From: an uncultured Ilumatobacter sp.
Lineage (GTDB): Bacteria > Actinomycetota > Acidimicrobiia > Acidimicrobiales > Ilumatobacteraceae
Length of the DNA: 27,262 nucleotides
NCBI GenBank assembly: GCA_938049325.1
Contig: CALICC010000361.1
Span: forward strand, 1 to 27,262
Reading direction: 5' to 3'
The position numbers were made by a program, and so were the translations under genes. A model generated the notes under the pieces. That model did no database searches and was not told the origin of the DNA. It saw only the letters and a program-made list of their open reading frames with translations. Below, piece after piece: positions 1-7,526 of this stretch (position 1 is the first letter of the stretch; every line of letters starts with the position of its first letter).

Positions 1-824
1 TGAGCATCGGCGAGCCCGGCGGCGTCTTCGGACAAGTCGGCCGTCTTGGAGCTGAGCCCCGCAAGGCTTGTGATCACGCCGACGGTCTCGGGGTCCCAGA
101 CACGGACCTCGGCTTCCTCGACAAGGCCCGAGGATGCGAGGCGCGGCCGAAACCACAACAGGTTGTGTCCGAACCGGAGGGTGTTGCCGCCGCCGACGAG
201 CGAGGTCGCAGCACCCGCGGCTGCGCCAAGAGGTCCGCCCGCGCTCATTCCGGGCGCGGGCTTGAAGAAGAACTTGCCTTCGGTGACGCCGACGTCGTAG
301 CCGAGTTCGTCAGCCCGACCCTTCAGGAATTCCCAGTCGGTCTGCGCGACTTGGGCCATGTAGCGATGCGTGACGCCGGGGTCTTCGATCGTGCCGATCG
401 CGAGGCCGGCGTCGCCAGCGACGCGGCGAGCGATGTCGCCGTCGGAGGAGTCGATGAAGGTCCGGCTGCGCCGTTGCTTCTGGAGTCGATGCGCGTGCTC
501 GTAGCCGCGTACGACCGTGTACATCATCAAGTTGTCGTAGTCGCCTTCGATCGAGGTGATCTCGCCCGAGATCAACGTCGAGTTCGAGAGGGAGTCGGCA
601 ACTTCGACGCTCACCTTTGCTCCGATGTCGAGCCCCGACATCGCAAGCACGTCGCCGCCCGGGTCCATGAACGTCAGTTCGAACATGTCGGGACGGTGCA
701 AGCTCGTGTCGACCACAGTTCGCACCAGCGCTCGTTTGAGGTCCTGACGCAGCTCCATCTGAGCAATACCGGCCTTGATGGTGGGGGTTGCCGCACCGGA
801 CTCGAGCGGCATGGTCATGGTCAT
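1..824 (-). CDS. eCIS VgrG/gp27-like hub protein (Afp8/Pvc8 type), partial
   Basis: Partial gene whose 3' end lies beyond the left edge; about 274 residues are visible with no stop codon. It starts MTMTMPLESG at an ATG whose ATGA overlaps the stop of the upstream LysM gene by 4 nt, so the two are translationally coupled. The visible part matches the N-terminal gp27-like hub of the phage late control D/VgrG family: an early MFELTFMDPGGD strand, GLDIGAKVSVEV, ISGEITSIEGDY, and a later segment ending in EEAEVRVWDPET, which corresponds to the conserved VRGWDP-type motif of this family. By homology it forms the trimeric hub joining inner tube to spike in the baseplate. The OB-fold and spike portion would be encoded left of position 1. 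The LysM-then-hub order is the usual eCIS arrangement. Hub family confident; the exact C-terminal architecture cannot be seen. Confidence 0.85.
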   Translation of the reverse strand, partial: MTMTMPLESGAATPTIKAGIAQMELRQDLKRALVRTVVDTSLHRPDMFELTFMDPGGDVLAMSGLDIGAKVSVEVADSLSNSTLISGEITSIEGDYDNLMMYTVVRGYEHAHRLQKQRRSRTFIDSSDGDIARRVAGDAGLAIGTIEDPGVTHRYMAQVAQTDWEFLKGRADELGYDVGVTEGKFFFKPAPGMSAGGPLGAAAGAATSLVGGGNTLRFGHNLLWFRPRLASSGLVEEAEVRVWDPETVGVITSLAGLSSKTADLSEDAAGLADA

Positions 825-1495
825 GGCGCTGACTCGGCAAGTTGCTTGAGTTCGTCTGGAGCGGGGAGATACAGGGTGTCTCCCGGTCGGAGTCTGCCTG
901 GGTCATCCAGCTGGTTGACCTTCGCGATCGCTCGCCATGCGTTGGGATCGCCGAACGCACCCGTCGCAATCGAAGCGAGGCTGTCGTCCGACGAGACGGT
1001 GTGTCGCCGTCGACCCGGCCGCCCGCCCGACGTCGGATTGGTCAGGGTCAACGTTTCCGGCTCTTCTTTGAGGGTCATCGTCACGAGTGCCACGAGCGGA
1101 ATGCCCACCATCGACACTCGCTGGTAGCTGATGCTGAGCGATGACATCTTGGCCTCCATGTAGAAGCCGGCAGCGGGAGGGCCCCATTGCGCGATGAGCA
1201 CGGGCATCTCGAGAACGTTCGGGTTGAGGATTCCCTTCTCGGCGTTGAGCCAACTCAACAAGACATCGCAGTACCGCTTCGTCTCGGGTCCGACGATGCG
1301 TGCGTTCGTGAACGTGAGTTTCGACGGGTTCGCGCCGCGGTTCTCCAGGCCGTTTCCCTCGGTCGTGATCGCTGCGGGGGTGGTTTTGCCGTCACCCCGC
1401 AGATTTCGTTTGACCATGAGCTTCTCGGGGTTGTGGTCGAACGTGACGAAATCGAAGGGTTTGTGCTTGTTGATGATCTTCAGAAAATCTCGCAC
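821..1495 (-). CDS. eCIS baseplate LysM-domain protein (Afp7/Pvc7-like)
   Basis: A 224-aa protein read from a GTG (VRDFLKIINKHKPFDF). It overlaps the end of the upstream tube-family gene by 16 nt, with GAAGGG about 10 nt upstream as a plausible ribosome site. An in-frame ATG exists further upstream at 1606 but would sit deep inside the previous gene, so the GTG is preferred. Residues 1-150 match the N-terminal region of phage/eCIS LysM baseplate proteins (FDFVTFDHNPEKLMVKR and the segment through MVGIPLVALVTMTLKE). Residues about 160-215 form a LysM-type module (HTVSSDDSLASIATGAFGD, then RLRPGDTLYLP). In eCIS and phage tails this protein sits at the tube/hub junction of the baseplate; LysM here is probably a structural fold rather than a wall-degrading function. 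It is coupled to the hub gene by an ATGA overlap. Confidence 0.85.
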   Translation of the reverse strand: MRDFLKIINKHKPFDFVTFDHNPEKLMVKRNLRGDGKTTPAAITTEGNGLENRGANPSKLTFTNARIVGPETKRYCDVLLSWLNAEKGILNPNVLEMPVLIAQWGPPAAGFYMEAKMSSLSISYQRVSMVGIPLVALVTMTLKEEPETLTLTNPTSGGRPGRRRHTVSSDDSLASIATGAFGDPNAWRAIAKVNQLDDPGRLRPGDTLYLPAPDELKQLAESAP

Positions 1496-1968
1496 GTGAG
1501 AAACCCTTCGTGAATGAGTTCGAGCGTTTCGAGGGCGACCATCTTGCCGCTCGCATTGAGCGTCGGGCCCGTCCAGGCTGCAGGCATCGCCTCCTCGAGC
1601 GTCCACGACGCGACTTCGTCCAAGTACGCATCCTTGAGCGTGATCGTTGCCGACGACGGTCCAGCGGGGATGCCCGAGACTCCAGGAACGTTCTCACCGA
1701 GAATCCACGGCGCAGCGACCGTGAGTTCCAACCAGCCCTTGGTCTTCGCCCAGTCGTCTCGGGCGATCGCTCTTTGGAGGACGACGTTCTGATAGTTGAC
1801 GAACTTGGGAATCAGGTGGTTGGTGGTGTGTTCGCCCAACTCCTTGACCTTGTCGTACTCGAAGGCGACCTTGAGACCCTTACAGGTGCTCCATGATCCG
1901 AGTTCGAAGCCGTCGATGACGACGTCGAACCGCATGTCGAGGCCGAGCTTGTCGCTGTCAGTGAGCAT
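1480..1968 (-). CDS. eCIS tube-family protein 3 (possible Afp5/Pvc5-like tube initiator)
   Basis: A 162-aa member of the phage tail tube (T4 gp19-like) family, starting MLTDSDKLGLDMRFDVV. Family marks are the opening strand pair (RFDVVIDGFELGSWSTCKGL), the central VVLQRAIARDDWAKTKGWLE, the ITLKDAYLDEVASWTLEEA segment and the closing VALETLELIHEGFL. It follows tube 2 by 3 nt and overlaps the LysM gene by 16 nt, so it is co-translated with baseplate genes. It is longer than the other two tube paralogues by about 15 residues, mainly because of an extra stretch around WILGENVPGVSGIPAG. Position next to the LysM and hub genes suggests it is the first tube ring at the baseplate rather than the bulk tube; that role is inferred from synteny with Afp/PVC. 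Confidence 0.85.
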   Translation of the reverse strand: MLTDSDKLGLDMRFDVVIDGFELGSWSTCKGLKVAFEYDKVKELGEHTTNHLIPKFVNYQNVVLQRAIARDDWAKTKGWLELTVAAPWILGENVPGVSGIPAGPSSATITLKDAYLDEVASWTLEEAMPAAWTGPTLNASGKMVALETLELIHEGFLTCEIF

Positions 1969-1971
1969 TTT

Positions 1972-2415
1972 TCACTTGTCCTCGGTGAGGAATCCGATGT
2001 GGGCGAGCTCGAGCGTCTCGAGCGCGACTTTGCTCGTACCCGCATCGAAGGGAGTGATGCTCCACTTGACGGGCATCACGTTCTGCAGGTCCCATGACGC
2101 GATCTTCTGCATGGACGCGTCTTGGAGTTCGATCGAAGCGGACTGTGCTTCGTACTTGAACGAGTTGGAGTTGAGCCAGCCGCGGACCATGTCGGTGCCG
2201 GCAGCCTCGGCGGCCCGTTCCAGCTTGACGGTCGGGTACTTCGTAAGACCTGGACAGATCCATCGGTTGTTGTCACCGTCTCCGGTTCGGTGTTCGACCA
2301 GATCCCAGCTCACTTCGAGCCCCGAGGCCTTCGACCAGCTGTCGAGTTCGTACGAGTCGATGGTGACGACGAATCGCATCGCCAACCCGAGTGGAGTTTC
2401 AGAGCCAACTGGCAT
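1972..2415 (-). CDS. eCIS tube-family protein 2
   Basis: A 147-aa tube-family protein starting MPVGSETPLGLAMRFVVT, with an AAAGGA ribosome site about 8 nt before the ATG. The gp19-like fold is shown by RFVVTIDSYELDSWSKASGL, the VKLERAAEAAGTDMVRGWL segment, SASIELQDASMQKIASWDL, and the closing KVALETLELAHIGFL, which nearly repeats the closing motif of tube 3. The gene lies 24 nt downstream of the DUF4157 gene and 3 nt before tube 3. eCIS loci often carry more than one tube paralogue; the one beside the sheath is usually the bulk tube, and later ones act as adaptor rings near the baseplate. Paralogue assignment is therefore inference; family membership is clear. Confidence 0.87.
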   Translation of the reverse strand: MPVGSETPLGLAMRFVVTIDSYELDSWSKASGLEVSWDLVEHRTGDGDNNRWICPGLTKYPTVKLERAAEAAGTDMVRGWLNSNSFKYEAQSASIELQDASMQKIASWDLQNVMPVKWSITPFDAGTSKVALETLELAHIGFLTEDK

Positions 2416-2439
2416 ATGAGGGTCCTTTCAAGAGAGTGT

Positions 2440-4938
2440 TCAGCACACGTCAGCAAGAGAGCCGGCGCGTTCGCGGTCGATGAGGAGTTCACGTCGAAGG
2501 TCTCGCCGGAGCCGCCCGTAGAGGCGTCGGCTCAGGGCTTCGAGGTCGAGTTCGGAGATGTCTGCCACCGCAGCACCGAGGGCGTCAGCCGGGTCGCTCC
2601 CATCGTCGTCTACCTCGTGCTGGGGTGCCTGAGCCGGCGTGTCGGGTTCCTCGAACAGGGGTGCCGATGACATCTCGGGCGTCGGTACAACGTTAGGGAG
2701 CTCAGCGGCGGCGTCCGCTGCCGCAGGGGCCACCGAATCGTTGGTCCCTGATTGCTCATTCGCATCGACCGATCCAGGTTGGTCGGGAGCGTCGGCCTCG
2801 CCGCGCGGTGCATCAGAATCGGTCGGTGCTTCGGCCTCTTCATCACCTGATTCGCCTTCATCGGTTGCATCTGGCAACGCGCGGCGAACGGGCTCACGGT
2901 CGAACGGTCCGATCTCTGCCGTTCCGAGCACGATGCTCGCGTCCTTCTCCAGGCCGACGAAGTCGTCGTGCCGGGCATCCTCGAGTGGGTGCACCGATTC
3001 GACGACCTGGCGGATCGCCTCCAGATCTTCACTGCTGATCCGGATCACGTCCCGTAGAAAGTCGTCGACCGGCCGGTCGGTTGGTCGGTTGCGTAGCGCC
3101 TCGACCCGGCGCTCGGCGAGCTTGGTCTGTCGCAGCCGGGACTCAAGGCTCTTTCGCCTGCCCACGAGGCGTGCGCGCCAGTCGGCGACGTCCGAGTTCT
3201 GTGCGGAGTCGCTGATCATCTGTTCAACCTGGGCGTCGAAGTCCTCGCTCGCGGACACATGCGTCAAAGCTGTCGCCAGATCGACTTGTCGTTGACGGTT
3301 GACTGCGGTCCGTATCTCGCGGTCCCGGGTGCCTGCCAACGAGGCTTCCCGTTCGAGACGTGTCTGTTCCCGACGAGCTGGTCGGGAAGGTTGCGCGTCG
3401 GTTGCTCCATCAGCGAGGCCGGCGACGCGCGGGTACGGCTCGATGCCGGGTGGTACGGCGAACTGGAACGGCAACTCCTCGTCGAGCTGGTCGCGAAGCT
3501 GCTGGTGATCGTCGGGCGCGAGTGCCGCGCCACCGGCTTCTCGCCGACGCTGTTCCACCAACTCTCGGTATCGCTCGTCTCGAACGTGTTGGAGACGGCC
3601 AGCGTGCTCACGTTCGAACTGCGCTGCCCAGCGCTCACGCCTGACCACAGCGTTTTCGTCTTCCCCGCCGGTGCCATGATCGGCGTCGACGCTGACGTCG
3701 TGGGCAGCGTCGTAGTCCTCGGGCAACGCGCCATCGTGGTCGGCGTCGAAGGTTGGGTTCGGGGGTTCGGGGCGGTTCTGCCAGGCGTACGGGTCTTCGC
3801 CCGGAGCGAAGCGTTGGACGCCGGCTGGGGTCGCTGCGATCGGGCGGTCTTCGGTGCGGCGGATGAACGTCGGGGCGACCGGGTCGCCGGTGGCGAAGCT
3901 GCGCTGGACGTCACGCGCCTCGGCCTCGAGGGCTCGACCTTCGTCCGAGTCCTCGGCCGGCATGTCGCCACCGAGCTTGCGCTGTTGCGCGACGTGGGTG
4001 AGCTCGTGGGCGACGATGGCTTTTGCGGCAGGGGCGTCGACGGGGCCGACATCGCCGGCGAGATGGACGGCTCCGGACTCGGTGTACGCCATGGCGCCGA
4101 GTTCTGCGGCTCGCTCGTCGACGTCGCGTGACGTGACGATCGACGCATCGCCGACGTCGACACCCGTCGCATCGGCGACGGCACTCACCACATCAGCGGA
4201 CGGCGAGGTGCGTTCCTCTCGCGGCCCGACTTCGGGCACGTAGCGGATCACGGCGAGGTTCTCATCGCTCGCCTCGGGTTGTCCAGCGGTCGGCTCATCT
4301 GGAGCATCGGTGCTGATGGCGTCGTCGTAGCTGCCACGCTGGCCGACGAGTCGCATGTTCGACGGTTCGGTCGGCGGCGGCTCGATGAAGCCGTCGTCGG
4401 CGGTCCAACTGATCGTCGTCACCGGTTCGACATGGAGCGGCTCGGGCGGCCTGAAGTCGACTTCGACATCGCTCCACACGAGCGGCGTGGTCGGTTCCCT
4501 TGCTTCTGGCGCCACCGGTGCCTTGCGGTGCACGATTTCGGGGAGTTCCCCTTGGTCGTGTACTTCCGGGATCGTCGGGGTCGGGACGACGGCTTCGACC
4601 TCGGCGATGTTCAGCAAGACGCCCGACGGGGCTGATGCTGCCGGGCGACGATGACGAACAGCGTGGAGCGACCGCCCGCCGGCGACATTGCGACCGAACG
4701 TGTCGCCATGAAACGTCAGCGGGGGAGGCGTGGTGGCGGCCACGTGCAACGGCTGCACCTTTGCCCAGTCGCCCCGTGGCGGGGGAGGTGCGGGAGTGGG
4801 CGGAGCAAACGCGGGCGGAGAATCGGTCGGTTCGGGTGCTGATGCGGGCGCGTCGAAGTCGACACCCGCCTCCTGATTCGGTGGGGTGGTCTTCGTCGTG
4901 GTCGGAGTCGTCGTCGACCGTCGGAAAGGCCAGCGCAT
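2440..4938 (-). CDS. DUF4157-domain protein, putative eCIS cargo or assembly factor
   Basis: An 832-aa protein starting MRWPFRRSTTTPTT, 4 nt after the DUF6760 gene. Residues 1-230 are Pro/Thr/Glu-rich and look disordered. A DUF4157 domain lies at about 243-325, with the AMAYTESGAVHL strand and a HELTH zinc-metallopeptidase motif at 311-315 followed by VAQQ, as is typical of the family. Residues 430-660 are highly charged and probably helical or coiled. Residues 690-795 are an acidic, low-complexity linker. The last about 35 residues form a basic amphipathic helix (SRRLYGRLRRDLRRELL). DUF4157 proteins are strongly associated with eCIS loci and are usually proposed as toxins, cargo or cargo-processing proteins. 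No second toxin domain is recognised here. The HExxH is intact, so peptidase activity is possible but unproven. Confidence 0.8.
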   Translation of the reverse strand: MRWPFRRSTTTPTTTKTTPPNQEAGVDFDAPASAPEPTDSPPAFAPPTPAPPPPRGDWAKVQPLHVAATTPPPLTFHGDTFGRNVAGGRSLHAVRHRRPAASAPSGVLLNIAEVEAVVPTPTIPEVHDQGELPEIVHRKAPVAPEAREPTTPLVWSDVEVDFRPPEPLHVEPVTTISWTADDGFIEPPPTEPSNMRLVGQRGSYDDAISTDAPDEPTAGQPEASDENLAVIRYVPEVGPREERTSPSADVVSAVADATGVDVGDASIVTSRDVDERAAELGAMAYTESGAVHLAGDVGPVDAPAAKAIVAHELTHVAQQRKLGGDMPAEDSDEGRALEAEARDVQRSFATGDPVAPTFIRRTEDRPIAATPAGVQRFAPGEDPYAWQNRPEPPNPTFDADHDGALPEDYDAAHDVSVDADHGTGGEDENAVVRRERWAAQFEREHAGRLQHVRDERYRELVEQRRREAGGAALAPDDHQQLRDQLDEELPFQFAVPPGIEPYPRVAGLADGATDAQPSRPARREQTRLEREASLAGTRDREIRTAVNRQRQVDLATALTHVSASEDFDAQVEQMISDSAQNSDVADWRARLVGRRKSLESRLRQTKLAERRVEALRNRPTDRPVDDFLRDVIRISSEDLEAIRQVVESVHPLEDARHDDFVGLEKDASIVLGTAEIGPFDREPVRRALPDATDEGESGDEEAEAPTDSDAPRGEADAPDQPGSVDANEQSGTNDSVAPAAADAAAELPNVVPTPEMSSAPLFEEPDTPAQAPQHEVDDDGSDPADALGAAVADISELDLEALSRRLYGRLRRDLRRELLIDRERAGSLADVC

Positions 4939-4942
4939 TTCG

Positions 4943-5095
4943 TCAGCCGCTCACCAATTCGTTGATCTTGCCGATCTCGTCGATCATTCGAGCGCGGAAC
5001 GGGTGCTCCATGTCGAGGATGGTGTCCATTGGCCAGTGCAGGTAGTAGGCGACGTACGCGACCTCTTCGAAGAGCTGGTCGGCCGCGTACGTCAC
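4943..5095 (-). CDS. DUF6760 family small eCIS protein
   Basis: A 50-aa protein read from GTG (VTYAADQLFEEVAYVAYYLH). The GTG shares a GTGA overlap with the stop of the upstream gp26-like gene, and a GGGGGA stretch sits a few nt upstream, which decides this start over a longer reading. The pattern of an N-terminal helix (DQLFEEVAYVAYYLHWP), then ILDMEHPFRARMIDEIGKIN, is characteristic of the small DUF6760 proteins found immediately after the gp26-like gene in eCIS and related phage-tail-like loci. Biochemical role unknown; the fixed position next to a baseplate or assembly gene suggests a small structural or assembly part. It is short enough to be missed by gene callers. Confidence 0.75.
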   Translation of the reverse strand: MTYAADQLFEEVAYVAYYLHWPMDTILDMEHPFRARMIDEIGKINELVSG

Positions 5096-5508
5096 GATTC
5101 CCCCGATGGATCGCCGGCGATGTCCACCGTGAACTCCGTATCGCAGTGCGGGCAACTCACCGCAGCCTGTGAGTGACCTTCTTGGTTGATTCGGCGATAC
5201 AGATCCTGCAAGAACGCCAGGTCGGACGCGAAGAGACTCTCTACGACAAAGGTGTCGACCTCGGGGAGTGAGCCGAGCTTCGTGATGGTCTTCGTCAGCA
5301 GCAACACCGTCAGGTACGACGGGTTGTCGCGCACACGCTGATCGGACTGCGGGTAGATCTCGTCACGAGCTCGAGCGATCCGCATCGTGCCGGCGCGGTG
5401 CAACACGCCGCTGCCGTCGAGGTAGCCCCGCGGCAGCACGAAGTCGAATTCCGTTTGCAGCGTGTTTCCCGGCGGCTGCGTCGGGGGCGCATCGAGCGTC
5501 GACGACAT
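5092..5508 (-). CDS. phage tail assembly/baseplate protein, T4 gp26-like family
   Basis: A 138-aa protein starting MSSTLDAPPTQPPGNTLQ. Its ATG overlaps the tube 1 stop by one base (TGATG), and its own stop overlaps the next gene by 4 nt. The core EFDFVLPRGYLDGSG, LHRAGTMRIARARDEIYP and YLTVLLLTKTITKLGSL matches the T4-type baseplate/tail assembly family found between tube and DUF6760 genes in eCIS. Near the C-terminus is a CPHC motif (Cys119, Cys122) followed by DTEFTVDI, a single CxxC knuckle often seen in this family; with only two cysteines a metal site would need other ligands or a dimer. Likely a chaperone or baseplate component, by synteny. Frame and start are secure; the family name is moderately secure. 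Confidence 0.75.
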   Translation of the reverse strand: MSSTLDAPPTQPPGNTLQTEFDFVLPRGYLDGSGVLHRAGTMRIARARDEIYPQSDQRVRDNPSYLTVLLLTKTITKLGSLPEVDTFVVESLFASDLAFLQDLYRRINQEGHSQAAVSCPHCDTEFTVDIAGDPSGES

Positions 5509-5948
5509 CAGAGCACTCGCTGGATCGACTCGTAGGTGAGCTCCCACTCCTGCTGCATGACGTCGTTGCCGCCCGCACGCAGTGGACTGACGACGCACTT
5601 CGTGGGCCACGCGTTCTCGAGGTAGTAGCGGGCGACCGGCTTGTTGGTCGCGTCGTACATGACGAGCGAGCAGCTCTTGCGGGCCTGCTCCATCATGCCG
5701 GCCTGAGCGGCTTCGAGCCAGGAGTTCATCTCCAGGTTGGTGCCCATCGCCATCTTGAACTTCACGTTCGACTGGAGCTTCGCGTCGCCGACACACTTGA
5801 CGATGCGGATGCCGTCGTCGGTCGACTCGCGGTGCTCGATCACGTTGATCTCGGTCGAGATGCCTTGGAGTTCGGAGAACGAAGCGATCTGGACACCGTC
5901 GATACTGATGCCGAATCGACTCGCTGCTACCGGTGATTCATTTGCCAT
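5508..5948 (-). CDS. eCIS inner tube protein (Afp1/Pvc1-like, main tube)
   Basis: A 146-aa tube protein starting MANESPVAASRFGISIDG, with AGAGGAAG about 8 nt before the ATG. The gp19-like tube fold is evident from RFGISIDGVQIASFSELQGI, the NVIEHRESTDDG loop, SNVKFKMAMGTNLEMNSWL, CSLVMYDATNKPVARYYLENAWPT and the closing strand EWELTYESIQRVL. It lies 51 nt after the sheath gene and overlaps the gp26-like gene by 1 nt. As the tube gene directly behind the sheath it is the best candidate for the bulk hexameric inner tube that carries cargo and is driven out when the sheath contracts. Its closing motif differs from the shared ALETLEL motif of tubes 2 and 3, which also fits a different role. Confidence 0.9.
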   Translation of the reverse strand: MANESPVAASRFGISIDGVQIASFSELQGISTEINVIEHRESTDDGIRIVKCVGDAKLQSNVKFKMAMGTNLEMNSWLEAAQAGMMEQARKSCSLVMYDATNKPVARYYLENAWPTKCVVSPLRAGGNDVMQQEWELTYESIQRVL

Positions 5949-5999
5949 GTTGGTCTTCCTCTCGTGGGTGTGGATGCGGGGTGTTCAGTGCGGCAGCGG

Positions 6000-7526
6000 T
6001 CATTCGTCGAGCCCGGCGCCACCGTTGAATTGGCTGATCCGGAAGACGACGAACTCGGCGGGCTTGACCGGAGCGATGCCGATCTCGACCGTGAGGATTC
6101 CGGCATCGCGGTTCTCGGGTGGGTTGTTCTCTTCATCGCACTTGACGAAGAACGCTTCGGCCTGCGTCCTGCCGAACAGTGCGCCGTCTCGCCACACCCG
6201 ACGGAGGAACATCGTCACGGTGCGGGTCACCGCGTCCCAGAGCTTCGGATCATTCGGCTCGAAGACGACCCAGTTGGTGCCACCGAGAATCGACGACTCG
6301 ACGAAGTTGAAGAGGCGCCGGATGTTCAGGTAGCGCCACTCGGGGTCGCTCGAGAGCGTGCGGGCTCCCCACACACGGATCCCCTGTCCGGGGAACGAGC
6401 GCAGGCAGTTGACGCCGTCGGGGTTGAGCTGGTCGTGCTCGCCTTTGGTCAGCTGGATTTCGAGTGAGAGTGCGCCACGGACGACTTCGTTGGCCGGAGC
6501 CTTGTGCACCCCACGCGTGTCGTCATTCCGCGCCCAGATGCCGGCGATGCTGCCCGACGGTGGGATGAAGATGCCCTTGCCGAGCACCGGATCCATGACC
6601 TTGACCCAGGGGTAGTACATAGCGGCGTACTTCGAGTCGTACCCGGTGACCTCGTTGCGCCAGGCCTTCACCTCTTGCGCATTGAGTCCCGACGGGGTGT
6701 CGAGAATCGCGACGCGGTTCGCCATCAGTTCGCAGTGAGCGATCATCGCCAACTGCACGGCCTTGACGCCTTCGATGTCGACGATGCCCTGCTGGTAGGC
6801 CGCCATCAGGTCGGGTACGGCCAGCATCGTGATCTCGTCGATGGCTTCGAGACCGGCGAATCCGGTGCGGTCGGCCGAGTCGCCGATGTAGTCGTTCGGT
6901 GCGACTTCGACCTTGACCGGCAGTGAGCCACCCGTCAGCTCGACCTTGACCCGTGCCGGCGCCGAGGCGCCGCGTGTCTCCTGGATCGAAATGAGCTTGG
7001 AGTCGGCTTTGACCTTGGTCGCCACGCTGTTCGGACCCTTGGACAACGTGACGTTGTCGAAGACCTCGTCCGGCTGTCCTGCGGCCTTGACGATGAGCTT
7101 GATCGTGTCGTCGCTCGGTTCGCTCGCGTCAGCGACCTCGACGGTGATTCGATCGCCGTCGGCGCCTGGCGCGAGGGCCTTCACCGTGAATGCGGGCCGG
7201 TCGCCTTCGGTCGCGGGGAGCGCCGCCGCGGCGTTGGGGAGTTCAGCCTCCCCTCCATCGTCGTTTGCCCCGATGCGCACGACGTACGCAACGCCGCCGC
7301 CTCCGAGGAAGTAGTTGTAGACGGCATGGGCGAGATACGTGCCCTCGACGAACCCGCCGAACGTCTTCGAGAACTGCGTCCAGTTCGTGACGAGAACCGG
7401 CTCGTTGATCGGACCTTCCTCTGCGAACCCGACGAACGCGGCGACGGCGGTGCCGACACCTTCGATCGGTTTTGATCCGGAGGAGACTTCCTCCATGTAG
7501 ACACCTGGCGACAAGTAGGTCGGCAC
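6000..7526 (-). CDS. eCIS contractile sheath protein
   Basis: A 508-aa sheath protein. The chosen start is a GTG giving VPTYLSPGVYMEEVSSG, with AGAAGGGA about 8 nt upstream; in-frame ATGs further upstream would add a non-homologous basic leader. Family features: the N-terminal YLSPGVYMEE motif followed by GVGTAVAAFVGFAEEGP (residues 20-40), the LAHAVYNYFLGGGGVAYVVRI segment, a strand-rich surface domain at about 105-225, and the C-terminal core from about 400 (LNIRRLFNFVESSI, TMFLRRVWRDGALFG, AEAFFVKCDEENN, IGIAPVKPAEFVVFRI) that forms the handshake mesh between sheath subunits in Afp/PVC/T6SS structures. It heads the leftward structural operon. A single sheath gene is seen in this window, whereas Afp and PVC carry several. 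Confidence 0.95.
   Translation of the reverse strand: MPTYLSPGVYMEEVSSGSKPIEGVGTAVAAFVGFAEEGPINEPVLVTNWTQFSKTFGGFVEGTYLAHAVYNYFLGGGGVAYVVRIGANDDGGEAELPNAAAALPATEGDRPAFTVKALAPGADGDRITVEVADASEPSDDTIKLIVKAAGQPDEVFDNVTLSKGPNSVATKVKADSKLISIQETRGASAPARVKVELTGGSLPVKVEVAPNDYIGDSADRTGFAGLEAIDEITMLAVPDLMAAYQQGIVDIEGVKAVQLAMIAHCELMANRVAILDTPSGLNAQEVKAWRNEVTGYDSKYAAMYYPWVKVMDPVLGKGIFIPPSGSIAGIWARNDDTRGVHKAPANEVVRGALSLEIQLTKGEHDQLNPDGVNCLRSFPGQGIRVWGARTLSSDPEWRYLNIRRLFNFVESSILGGTNWVVFEPNDPKLWDAVTRTVTMFLRRVWRDGALFGRTQAEAFFVKCDEENNPPENRDAGILTVEIGIAPVKPAEFVVFRISQFNGGAGLDE

Noticed and set aside
165..1127. A + strand open frame of 320 codons at the left edge
   Set aside because: It lies opposite the hub and LysM genes, which have family motifs and coupled starts; the + frame shows no domain.
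3259..4184. Open frames of about 300 codons on both strands inside the DUF4157 gene
   Set aside because: Shadow frames of a long GC-rich gene; neither has domain content or a ribosome site.
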